Assembly (NCBI GenBank): GCA_038205115.1
Contig: JBBRCE010000008.1
Location: 1-64,000 of the forward strand
Origin: JBBRCE01 sp038205115
Lineage (GTDB): Bacteria; Planctomycetota; Planctomycetia; Pirellulales; JBBRCE01
Reading direction: 5' to 3'
DNA length: 64,000 nucleotides
The notes beneath the pieces were generated by a model, which worked only from the letters and a program-made list of their open reading frames with translations, was not told the origin of the DNA and did not search any database. Below are positions 17,619 through 25,606 of the stretch, one piece after another. Position numbers and translations under genes: made by a program. The number at the start of each line of letters is the position of its first letter. The stretch's first letter is position 1.

Positions 17619-20510
17619 ATGAGCCCAGCACCGCACCTGCCCGACGATCCAACGGCCGAACCCGCGCCCAGCCGGTATATCGTCGGCGTCGATTTAGGCA
17701 CGACGAACTCGGCAATGGCGTTTGTCGATACGACCAAAGAGCCGTGGCGAATTCAAACCTTTGCCGTGCCACAACTCACGGCCGCCAACGTGGTGGAAAC
17801 GCGTGAGACGTTGCCATCGTTCCACTACCAACAAGCGCCCGATGAATTCGCGCCTGGCGCGTTGCGATTGCCTTGGGATGTGGAAGCGCCCCGGCACGTC
17901 GTCGGCTTTTTCGCGCGCGATCATGGCGGTGGCGTAGCGGCGCGGCTGGTGGCGTCGGCCAAGTCGTGGCTCTGCCATACCGGCGTGGATCGCTTGGCCG
18001 AACTGTTGCCTTGGCACGGCGCGGCCGACGTGGATAAACTCTCGCCGGTCGAGGCCAGTTCGCGATACCTGGCGCATCTGCGGGCGGCCTGGAATCATCG
18101 TTTTGCGCGTTATCCGCTGGAGCAGCAGGATGTGGTACTCACGCTGCCGGCGTCGTTCGATGAGATTGCCCGCGATCTGACCGTCAAAGCGGCGGCTCGA
18201 GCCGGCTTGCCGCGCGTGGTCTTAATTGAAGAACCGCAGGCGGCGTTTTACGCTTGGATTTACGAGCACGGCGCCGACTGGGAACAGCGCGTTTCGCCCG
18301 GGCAAAAAATCCTGGTTTGCGATATCGGCGGTGGCACTTCGGACTTCACGCTGATCCGCGTGCGACAAGAAGCCGGCGGCAAAGTGCAGTTCCACCGCGA
18401 AGCGGTCGGCGACCATTTGATCCTCGGCGGCGACAATCTCGACCTCGCGCTGGCCCATCATCTGGAGCAGCGCCTCGTCGCGGGCGGCAAACTCGACGCG
18501 CGCGGCTGGGGCGTGCTGCTCCGCAGTTGCCGCCAGGCCAAAGAGACGCTGCTGGGAGAAAACCCGCCCGCCCAACTGACGGTCAACGTGCCGGGCGGCG
18601 GCTCGCGATTGATCGGCGGCAGCCGCCAAGTGGAAGTCACGCGCGAAGACGTCGAGCAGCAGTTGGTCGAAGGGTTTTTGCCGCGCGTGCCGCTGGATGC
18701 ACGCCCCAGCCCACGCCGTTCGGGATTTCAGGAATTCGGCTTGCCGTACGCCACGGATTCGGCCATTACGCGCTACCTGGCCGCGTTTCTTTCGGCACAC
18801 CGGCGGGCGCTGACGGCCGGCAAGTCTGGCGATGCCGTTCAATCCGCCATCGGTAACGATTCGGCCCGCCCTGACCTGGTGCTATTTAACGGCGGTCTGT
18901 TTGCGTCGCCGGTGTTGCGTCAGCGGTTGCTGGATGTGCTGTCGGATTGGTTCTCGCCGCCGGATGCTACAACCGCAAATCCGCGCTGGCGACCAGAAGT
19001 GCTGCAGAACCAGCGGCTGGATCTGGCCGTAGCCTGGGGCGCGGCCTACTACGGCATGGTGCGCCGCGGACAAGGCACGCGAATCGCCGCCGGGCTGCCA
19101 CGCAGTTATTACATTGGCGTCGGCGATGGCCAGCAAACCGAACCGCAGGCAGTTTGCCTGTTGCCTGCCGGCTTGGAAGAAGGCCAGAGCGTGGACCTGA
19201 CCGAGCGGCGATTCGAATTGCTGATTCGCCAACCGGTGGAATTTCCGCTGTTGGTTTCCAGCACGCGCTTGTCGGATCGACCGGGGCAACTGATTTCGAT
19301 CGACCCCGAACAAATGACCGCCTTGCCGCCGATCCGCACGGTGCTGCAATCCAGCAAAAAATCCGCAGCCGCCGACGCGATCACCGTCAACCTCCACGCG
19401 CGATTGACGGAAATTGGCACGCTGGAACTGTGGTGCAGCGAACTGGCCGGACCGCGCACCTGGCGACTGCAGTTCGACGTGCGAGCGACCACGCAAACTG
19501 ATCGCACCGCGCACGATGGAGTTGCCGAACAGTTGGGCATTGTCGACGATCAAACGCTGGTCGACTGCCGACAGATCGTGGCGGAAACCTTTGGCCCCCC
19601 GGCCAATAAGGACAAGCAACTGCCCGAACAAATCATGAAGCGTCTGTCGCAGCGGATCGGCAGCCCGCGGCAGGAGTGGCCGCCATCGCTGCTTCGCAAC
19701 TTATGGGAAACACTGCTGGAGTGCGAAGCGGGCCGCAAGTTCAGCCCCATTCACGAAGCCCGCTGGCTCAATTTGCTGGGCTTTTCGCTACGGCCCGGCT
19801 ATGGCCTGGCCGTGGACGATTGGCGCGTGAGTCAAACCTGGCGGGCCTTGCACGGCAAACTCGTCAACGCCAATCCGATGTGTCGCGCGGAACGCTGGAT
19901 ACTCTGGCGACGCATTGCTGGCGGACTGACCGCTGGACAGCAGCGTGCGTTGGCCGAACCGCTGATCGCCGAATATCGCCAGTGGAGCCAGGCGCTGGCG
20001 AAAGGTCGCGGCGGCGAGTTCCGCCCCGGCGCGCACGAAGCGGCCGAACTGTGGCGGTTGCTCGGCGCGCTCGAACTGCTGAGCGTTGCCTGGAAGATCG
20101 AACTGGGAGACATTTTGCTCGGGCTGGCCGCGCGCGAGAAAGCCGATAACGTCCGTAACGCCGCCATTTGGGCGCTCGGCCGGCTGGCGGCCCGCGTGCC
20201 GATGTACGGGCCGTTAAACATCGTCGTGCCGGTGGAAGTGGCCGAGCGCTGGCTGCAGCGACTGCTGGGCTTGCGAAGTGAAAGCGAAACCGCCTCGTTC
20301 GCCGCGATGCAGGCCGCGCGGCGCACCGAGGATCGCTATCGCGACGTCTCCGACCCGCTACGACAAGAAGTTGCCGCCTGGCTCCGCGCCCGTAACGCAC
20401 CGCAGCATTACGTCGAACTTGTGCTGGTGGGCGGGCAACTTCAGGCAGAAGAGCAGGGGTTGATGTTTGGCGAGAGCCTGCCGCAGGGCCTGCGATTGAG
20501 CACGGGTTGA
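17619..20510 (+). CDS. Extended Hsp70/DnaK-related protein (DUF3731-like C-terminus)
   Basis: 963 aa. The ATPase half has the Hsp70/actin motifs: YIVGVDLGTTNSAMAF (about 25), ILVCDIGGGTSDFTLI (about 233) and the adenosine motif VLFNGGLFASPVLRQ (about 420). The C-terminal half is not the peptide-binding domain of DnaK. It contains long segments such as SRWLNLLGFSLRPGYG-like and AEPLIAEYRQW patterns that recall the DnaK-related DUF3731 domain. Relatives in other bacteria often sit beside a DUF2760 gene; none is visible here. A folding or scaffold role is inferred only. A convergent terminator separates it from the ctpA-type gene. Confidence 0.8.
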   Translation: MSPAPHLPDDPTAEPAPSRYIVGVDLGTTNSAMAFVDTTKEPWRIQTFAVPQLTAANVVETRETLPSFHYQQAPDEFAPGALRLPWDVEAPRHVVGFFARDHGGGVAARLVASAKSWLCHTGVDRLAELLPWHGAADVDKLSPVEASSRYLAHLRAAWNHRFARYPLEQQDVVLTLPASFDEIARDLTVKAAARAGLPRVVLIEEPQAAFYAWIYEHGADWEQRVSPGQKILVCDIGGGTSDFTLIRVRQEAGGKVQFHREAVGDHLILGGDNLDLALAHHLEQRLVAGGKLDARGWGVLLRSCRQAKETLLGENPPAQLTVNVPGGGSRLIGGSRQVEVTREDVEQQLVEGFLPRVPLDARPSPRRSGFQEFGLPYATDSAITRYLAAFLSAHRRALTAGKSGDAVQSAIGNDSARPDLVLFNGGLFASPVLRQRLLDVLSDWFSPPDATTANPRWRPEVLQNQRLDLAVAWGAAYYGMVRRGQGTRIAAGLPRSYYIGVGDGQQTEPQAVCLLPAGLEEGQSVDLTERRFELLIRQPVEFPLLVSSTRLSDRPGQLISIDPEQMTALPPIRTVLQSSKKSAAADAITVNLHARLTEIGTLELWCSELAGPRTWRLQFDVRATTQTDRTAHDGVAEQLGIVDDQTLVDCRQIVAETFGPPANKDKQLPEQIMKRLSQRIGSPRQEWPPSLLRNLWETLLECEAGRKFSPIHEARWLNLLGFSLRPGYGLAVDDWRVSQTWRALHGKLVNANPMCRAERWILWRRIAGGLTAGQQRALAEPLIAEYRQWSQALAKGRGGEFRPGAHEAAELWRLLGALELLSVAWKIELGDILLGLAAREKADNVRNAAIWALGRLAARVPMYGPLNIVVPVEVAERWLQRLLGLRSESETASFAAMQAARRTEDRYRDVSDPLRQEVAAWLRARNAPQHYVELVLVGGQLQAEEQGLMFGESLPQGLRLSTG

Positions 20511-20533
20511 TGGTGCCTGGATTCGACTCAACG

Positions 20534-20563
20534 AAAAAAGCCCCGCCAAACTGGACGGGGCTT
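20534..20563. terminator. Terminator between convergent Hsp70-like and ctpA-type genes
   Basis: An 8-bp stem AAGCCCCG/CGGGGCTT with a 10-base loop. On the minus strand it is followed by TTTTTT, so it serves the ctpA-type gene best; it also lies 27 bases past the Hsp70-like stop on the plus strand. Confidence 0.75.
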
Positions 20564-20616
20564 CGTATCGCGGAGCGATGATCTTCGCCACGCGATGATT
20601 TTTAATTTGTGCCCGA

Positions 20617-22293
20617 CTAGCGGGCGGCCGCCGTGGTCTGACGCGCGGTTGTTTGCTTGGCGGCTTGCAGGCCGGCGGTCAGCACCGGATCGTCGTCCAC
20701 TTGTTGAGCCAGCATCAGACGATTGTCGATTGGCTTGGCCGTCTGCCGCACTTGGACGTCGGCTTCGACGCCCACATGAGCATATGCCTTGCCGTTGGGC
20801 GAGTAGAACTTGGCAGTGGTCAATCGCACGCCGCTGCCGGCCACGTTGAGCGGAAAGATGCCTTGCACGGAACCCTTGCCGTAGCTGCGGACGCCGACAA
20901 TCGTACCGCGATGTTGGTCGCGAATGGCGCCGGCAAAAATCTCGGCAGCGCTGGCACTATCGCCATCGATCAGCAGCACCAGCGGCACGCCCCAGGTACC
21001 TGCCTTATGAGCACCGTAGGTGTAATCTTCTTGCGGATTGCGTCCGCGAGTCGAGACGATCGTACCTTGCTCGATGAACTTGTCGGCCACTTCAACGCCA
21101 GCCGTTAACAGACCGCCGGGGTTGCCGCGCAAGTCGATGATCAAACTCCGCATGCCTTTGTTGTGCAAGTTCCACAGCGCGGTGTCCAGATCTTTGCTGG
21201 TGGTCTTCTGAAAGCACGACAGCTTGAGGTAGCCCACGCCGTTGTCCGCGTCAGCAATCTTGACGCGATCCACGCTTGGCACGTCAATATGCTGCCGACG
21301 AACGCTTAAGTTGCGGGGCGACTCACTGCCGGTCACAGCCACCAACTCGACAATGCTGTTTTCTTCGCCTTGCAGCAATTCGGCCGCCTGATCGGTGGTC
21401 AAATCGATAGTCGAACGATTGTTGACGGATTGAATGTGATCGCCTGGCTTGATGCCGGCTTTTTCTGCCGGGCTGCCGGTGATGACATTCACGATCAACA
21501 GCGAATGGTCGTGCGCCTTGAGTTCGATGCCTAGGCCGACAAAGTTACCTTCGATTTGCGAATACAAATCGTTGAGTTGGTCGCCGGTCAGAAACGTGGA
21601 GTACTCGTCCAAAGCGCCGGTGGCGCCGCAGGTGAACTCCAAGATCGTGGCGGCGGCTGGCATGCCCAGTTCCTGCAATCCCAGGCGGGCAGCGTAATCG
21701 GCCGCTTCGCGCACATCCTGGCGGTCGCGAATGGGGCGGGTGGCCAGCCCACGACGCAAATCCTGGCGATACGTTTCGATACGCTCGGCCGGAATGTTCT
21801 TCAAATTGTTTTCAACGAATGCCGCTTCACCCAGCGCGGTCTCGAGCGTCAGCGTTCCGTGTTCGAACAGGTCGCGCCAATTGGGCGCATTGACGTAATG
21901 CGTATTGATCTTGAGCAGCACCTGGGTGTAAAGGTCCAAGGCTTGCGACTCGGTCAGCGTGACCGTGGCCTTGCGAAAGCTGGTGTCCAGGTAACGCCGG
22001 CCCAAATCGTAATGGATGCGGGCGGTATCGACACGCTGTTCGAGCGAGCGTTCGCCCGGTCGGTTATGCAAGGCTTCTTCGTACAGCGCGAGTGCGTCGC
22101 CCCAGCGACGTTGCCCTTCCAGCTTGCGACCCTGCTCCAACAGCGAGACGAGTTCTGCTTCCGCGGCTGGCGGAATGATTTTGACCGTCGACTGGGCCGG
22201 CAAACTGCCGGACAGACAGCAAACGCTCAATAGTAAAACGAGCGATAAAACGCGAGCAGTGGCACAATGGCCAAAAATGACCCGAGATCGCAT
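20617..22293 (-). CDS. C-terminal processing protease (S41 family)
   Basis: Exported serine protease of the CtpA/Prc type. From the ATG at 22293 (558 aa): signal peptide (VLSLVLLLSVCCLSGSLPAQ), a helical TPR-like region around one WGDALALYEEAL repeat, a PDZ domain (FVGLGIELKAHDHS through SPAEKAGIKPGDHI, about 250-340), then the S41 fold with LIIDLRGNPGGLL, the catalytic Ser in LIDGDSASAAEIFAGA and the catalytic Lys in VRSYGKGSVQGIFPL. A TTG start 33 codons upstream is possible but would put a basic segment before the signal peptide. A good promoter lies at 22438-22466. Likely role: processing or turnover of envelope proteins. Confidence 0.9.
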   Translation of the reverse strand: MRSRVIFGHCATARVLSLVLLLSVCCLSGSLPAQSTVKIIPPAAEAELVSLLEQGRKLEGQRRWGDALALYEEALHNRPGERSLEQRVDTARIHYDLGRRYLDTSFRKATVTLTESQALDLYTQVLLKINTHYVNAPNWRDLFEHGTLTLETALGEAAFVENNLKNIPAERIETYRQDLRRGLATRPIRDRQDVREAADYAARLGLQELGMPAAATILEFTCGATGALDEYSTFLTGDQLNDLYSQIEGNFVGLGIELKAHDHSLLIVNVITGSPAEKAGIKPGDHIQSVNNRSTIDLTTDQAAELLQGEENSIVELVAVTGSESPRNLSVRRQHIDVPSVDRVKIADADNGVGYLKLSCFQKTTSKDLDTALWNLHNKGMRSLIIDLRGNPGGLLTAGVEVADKFIEQGTIVSTRGRNPQEDYTYGAHKAGTWGVPLVLLIDGDSASAAEIFAGAIRDQHRGTIVGVRSYGKGSVQGIFPLNVAGSGVRLTTAKFYSPNGKAYAHVGVEADVQVRQTAKPIDNRLMLAQQVDDDPVLTAGLQAAKQTTARQTTAAAR

Positions 22294-22437
22294 GAGGTAG
22301 GGCACCTGAGAGGGCACAACCACGCGGGCAGAACTTCGCAACAGGCTGCGGCCTTTGCGTTTCCGTCCGCGAGGCAAGGGGAGTATGAGCAATCAAATCG
22401 TTGGCCAAAAAACGGGTCAGGCTCCGTGGCCAGAGTT

Positions 22438-22466
22438 ACTATAGGTTACGTTTTGGCCTCGGTCAA
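22438..22466 (-). promoter_or_regulatory. Sigma-70-type promoter for the ctpA-type gene
   Basis: On the minus strand, TTGACC (-35) and TATAGT (-10) are separated by exactly 17 bases. Transcription would begin near 22431, leaving a leader of about 140 bases before the ATG at 22293. Confidence 0.6.
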
Positions 22467-22955
22467 AAAACCATCGGTAACTTTCGCAGATCATAAGCCC
22501 TAACTCCGTTATAACCCTACTATGCCTAGGCGAAGGCAACGTTTGGATTTGAAAAAACGTAAAGAACGACCACACCGATTGACTCGCTTGCATGCGTCCG
22601 TACCGATCGTGACATAACGCGATAGCCGCTCTTGAGGATTGACGGCAAACAGTCCGCGGATTCGCATTGCCACGCCGGTAGCGATCGGGCGAAGTTTGTA
22701 ACGCTTTGAAAAAACTACACGATTCGCCACTCCTTCGGGAAAGGAATGGCGAATATTTTTGACGTCAAATTTTGCCGCCACGGGACAGTTGTTCGTTGCC
22801 GCGATCCGAGAGATCACTGCAAACCGGAAACGCGCAGGCAATACCGATTCGCTTTGTTAAAATTTCGGCACGACCGCGACTCGTCCGTGCCTTAACTCCA
22901 CCAGCCGTTCACCACGCGGCCGCACAATCGCTCCGATCATTACCGCAGGCAATCC
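22467..22955. other. Divergent intergenic region
   Basis: About 490 bases between the ctpA promoter and the crotonase-family gene. The only structured item is the hairpin at 22722-22760. A basic 31-codon frame (ATG at 22522) exists but has no supporting evidence. Confidence 0.4.
22722..22760 (+). terminator. Intrinsic-terminator-like hairpin without a visible gene
   Basis: A 14-bp stem with one mismatch (22722-22735 with 22741-22754, 5-base loop) is followed by ATTTTT and TGACGTCA. It faces plus-strand transcription, yet no plus-strand gene ends nearby; it precedes the crotonase-family gene by 200 bases. It may close a small RNA or act as an attenuator. Confidence 0.6.
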
Positions 22956-23732
22956 ATGCTCGTTCGCATCAACGTCCATCAACAAACCGGCACGATCATT
23001 CTCGATCGGCCCGACAAGCGCAATGCTCTGTCGCGACAACTACTCAGCGATATCGATCAGGCGCTGAGCGATCTGCACGGTGAGCGCAAAGTGCGGACGG
23101 TGATCCTGACCGGCGCTGGCCCGGCATTCTGCGCCGGCATGGATCTGGCGGAAATGCGGGCCACCAGCGTCGAGCCCGACGCCCAAGAACAGTGGCAACA
23201 AGACGCCGAACAATACCAAGATTTGCTGCTCAAGATGCTCCGCTTTCCCAAGCCGTTGATTGCCGCCGTTAACGGACCGGCCTTGGCCGGCGGCGCCGGT
23301 CTGATGTTGGCTTGCGATCTTGTCGTCGCGGCGCAGACCGCCAGTTTTGGTTTGCCGGAACCGCGCCGCGGCTTGGTAGCCGGCATCGTTGCGCCGCTAC
23401 TGGCGTATCGAATTGGCGCTGGTCGCAGCGCGTATCTGATGCTCACGGCACAAACCATTGACGCCGCCGAGGCGCATCGCGTCGGATTGTTTCACGAACT
23501 GATGGGCTCGGATCAACTCTGGCCACGCGCCGTAGAATTAGGCGGAATGATTGCCGCCGGCGCGCCGGAAAGTCTGCTGATGAGCAAACGGATGCTGAAC
23601 GAAACCATTGGCGAGACGCTGGCCACGCAACTGGCCACAGGCGCGGCGCTGAGCGCCACGGCCCGCACCACCGAAGCGGCCGCCGAAGGCCTCCAGGCGT
23701 TTTTGGAAAAGCGCGAACCGAAATGGCTGTAA
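22956..23732 (+). CDS. Enoyl-CoA hydratase/isomerase family protein
   Basis: 258 aa crotonase-fold protein acting on an acyl-CoA. It has LDRPDKRNALS near the N-terminus, the oxyanion-hole segments FCAGMDLAEM (about 65) and NGPALAGGAGLMLACDLV (about 110), and FGLPEPRRGLVAG (about 130). At the first catalytic Glu position of rat crotonase (GGGCELA) this protein has Gly (GGAGLML), while a Glu is kept at the second position (LPEP). It is therefore unlikely to be a textbook crotonase; the real substrate cannot be told from sequence. No beta-oxidation genes adjoin it. Confidence 0.85.
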   Translation: MLVRINVHQQTGTIILDRPDKRNALSRQLLSDIDQALSDLHGERKVRTVILTGAGPAFCAGMDLAEMRATSVEPDAQEQWQQDAEQYQDLLLKMLRFPKPLIAAVNGPALAGGAGLMLACDLVVAAQTASFGLPEPRRGLVAGIVAPLLAYRIGAGRSAYLMLTAQTIDAAEAHRVGLFHELMGSDQLWPRAVELGGMIAAGAPESLLMSKRMLNETIGETLATQLATGAALSATARTTEAAAEGLQAFLEKREPKWL

Positions 23733-23781
23733 CGCGGTCACAAATTTTAAAACTCCCGGCAATACGCTGATTGCGATAATC

Positions 23782-24606
23782 ATGGCAGTTGACTTGACGG
23801 CACGAGAAGCTGAGTTGCGGAAATGTGTGCGGCGCGTTTACCAAGTGTTTGGCAGCTACAAACTGGCGAGGTACATCCAGCCAGATAGGTGTTTTCCGAA
23901 CTTTTGCGATGATCGGCCGCTGCGGGCCGATTCACTGTGTCGCTTACCCGCCGCCGCATTTAAAAATTATCAATGGAAAGCCATCACAACTTGGGGCACT
24001 GTTGATGACTTCAAGCACTTTTTGCCGCGAATGCTCGAACTGATCGCGTTTCCAAATTCGGATCCTCAACCGACGCTTGAGCATGGAGTGCCAGCTTGCG
24101 TGGAACTTGATATGGTCAGCGGAAAGCTGGAGTATGGCCAATGGCATCGCTGGCCAAAGGCTGAACACAATGCGATCCAGGAATATTCCGAGTCGCTGTG
24201 GGCCAGCATCCTTGCCACGATGCCATCCACGGAGCCATGTGGCGTTTGGACGGCGCAGAATGAGCTTCATGTTCTGTCGAGCTTTCACGAAGATTTGACT
24301 CCATTCTTATTGCGCTGGGAGACTGACGCCGCCGATCCGACCGATGGTTTTATCGCGGCCGCGCATCTGGCCGTGTCGGTGCTTGATGTTCAGCGCCGCC
24401 TGCTCGATCTATGCTCGACCAAGCGCGAGCTCGCCCCGCCGGCCGGCACAACGAATGACCAGACGTTGAACTGGCTGGCTTCGGATCGCGTGGCCGAATT
24501 GCTGGAAGCGGCGTTCTTCCGCTGGGCGGAATCGCCATATGCCGAAACCATTTCGCAAGCGCACGATTGGCTAGGTTGGTGTCGACGGCGCTGGAACGAT
24601 GCTTAA
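23782..24606 (+). CDS. Hypothetical protein
   Basis: 274 aa, not recognised. It reads as a soluble, Trp-rich alpha-helical protein (WKAITTWGTVDDFKHFLPRML, HAWLGW-type ending WLGWCRRRW), with no signal peptide or membrane helix. A CDD-like motif (RCFPNFCDDRPLRAD) lies near residue 40. It begins 49 bases after the crotonase-family gene on the same strand. Codon use is like its neighbours, so it is probably a real gene. Confidence 0.6.
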   Translation: MAVDLTAREAELRKCVRRVYQVFGSYKLARYIQPDRCFPNFCDDRPLRADSLCRLPAAAFKNYQWKAITTWGTVDDFKHFLPRMLELIAFPNSDPQPTLEHGVPACVELDMVSGKLEYGQWHRWPKAEHNAIQEYSESLWASILATMPSTEPCGVWTAQNELHVLSSFHEDLTPFLLRWETDAADPTDGFIAAAHLAVSVLDVQRRLLDLCSTKRELAPPAGTTNDQTLNWLASDRVAELLEAAFFRWAESPYAETISQAHDWLGWCRRRWNDA

Positions 24607-24636
24607 GCAATTTTGAACAAGAGCGAACTTCGCGTT

Positions 24637-24790
24637 TACGCTGGGTCGTGGCCCAGGTTGAGCGCGCACCACTTTTCAATTTCGGCTAGCAACATACCTC
24701 TAAGTGCCGCGTGGGCCTTGTTCTGCCCACGCGTCAGGCGGCTGGACGCGACAATCCTTGCCGCTCTCGATCGTTGCGAAGTGGCACTAT
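24637..24790 (-). pseudogene. Decayed copy of the metH 3' end
   Basis: Read on the minus strand, this stretch encodes LTRGQNKAHAALRG then MLLAEIEKW, CALNLGHDPA and a stop. This matches the end of the intact MetH at 25607 (LTREQTESYAARKG, MPLAEVEKW, LAPNLGYDPA, stop) at about 20 of 33 positions. Upstream of it ARIVASSR matches ARYFAVDR, so about 50 codons are recognisable; nothing more of metH is present. It lies just after the hypothetical gene and about 0.9 kb from the real metH end. Confidence 0.75.
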
Positions 24791-24952
24791 TCATCTCATA
24801 ATGACTGGCGATCGACGATTGCGAGCAGGTAGAGGAATCTTACAATTCGGATCGGAGCAGTTAACCTTCCCGCGCCACAAGTCTCCGCAAGATTGCGATC
24901 AATCGTGTGAATCGTGTTCCAATCCGATTAGAAGGCCTGCGCGGAGTCGCCG

Positions 24953-25517
24953 ATGGGACGTTTGCAATTCACGACATTGACAGCACAACTTTGTGATTCA
25001 TCAGCACTGATTTTGGGACAGAGTCGCACTGAAGAATGGCTAGGATTATTATGCTCGATGGCGGTGAGCATATCTTGCATGTTCACTTGGGCACACGGAC
25101 TTCGCGGTCGCGTTGTGAACGTATTCGAATTGTCGCTGTTAATCTTGCTCTTCTTCTTGGGCTCCGAATTCGGATTGATTTACATTCATTCTAAATTGGG
25201 ATGGGGATTCGTGCCCTCGATCTTGGTCGGCGGTGGAGTCGGCGGCAATATCGGACTCTTAATCGGAATCGGCCTGGTCCGGTTTGGATACGGCGGGATA
25301 TTGGGACTTAGGAACGAACGAACAATAACTTCCGTTTTTCGTTCGGGTCGACGCGCGTTATCACGAGCAGCGGGCGCCTCACTCAGAGGAAGTTATTTTT
25401 CGGTCGTTCCTTATTGTCTGCATGTTGGTACTTCCTGTAATCGCGGTGTTTTTCGGCATCGATTGGTTGACGGGGCTTCCCAGACGAATCAGTCGACGAA
25501 TATTCAGGAAGAGATGA
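24953..25517 (+). pseudogene. Membrane-protein gene interrupted by a MITE
   Basis: The frame from the ATG at 24953 encodes hydrophobic helices (WLGLLCSMAVSISCMFTW, FELSLLILLFFLGSEFGLIY, GGNIGLLIGIGLVRFGYG) up to 25310, then runs into the MITE and reads through it as noise to 25582. If the 100-base element and one TTA copy are removed, the frame continues as IVCMLVLPVIAVFFGIDW, then LTGLPRR, to a stop at 25515-25517. That gives an intact protein of about 153 aa with a last membrane helix and basic tail. The family is not recognised; the ATG at 24953 is one choice and an internal Met is possible. Confidence 0.75.
25311..25410 (+). mobile_element. MITE, copy 1 (100 bp)
   Basis: Ends are inverted repeats of about 23 bases (GGAACGAACGAACAATAACTTCC against GGAACGACCGAAAAATAACTTCC read from the other side; two mismatches). 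It is flanked by TTA at 25308-25310 and 25411-25413, a 3-base target duplication. No coding capacity. A second copy lies inverted at 56671-56770 with 4 differences in 100 bases. Confidence 0.9.
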
Positions 25518-25606
25518 ATGATCTTGTCCGTTGCTGGGCGCGGCGTTGCTGGCCAGCAATCGGAGAAATTTTCATTGCTTGACGGTCAATGCGGTTGACC
25601 ATTCAT

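Noticed and set aside
22522..22617. 31-codon basic frame, MPRRRQRLDLKKRKERPHR...
   Set aside because: Too short, no Shine-Dalgarno sequence and no homologue that I recognise; kept only as a remark on the orphan terminator.
24953..25582. A continuous 209-aa membrane protein
   Set aside because: Codons 120-153 are MITE sequence, and the frame after the element is shifted from the original one; it is an interrupted gene.
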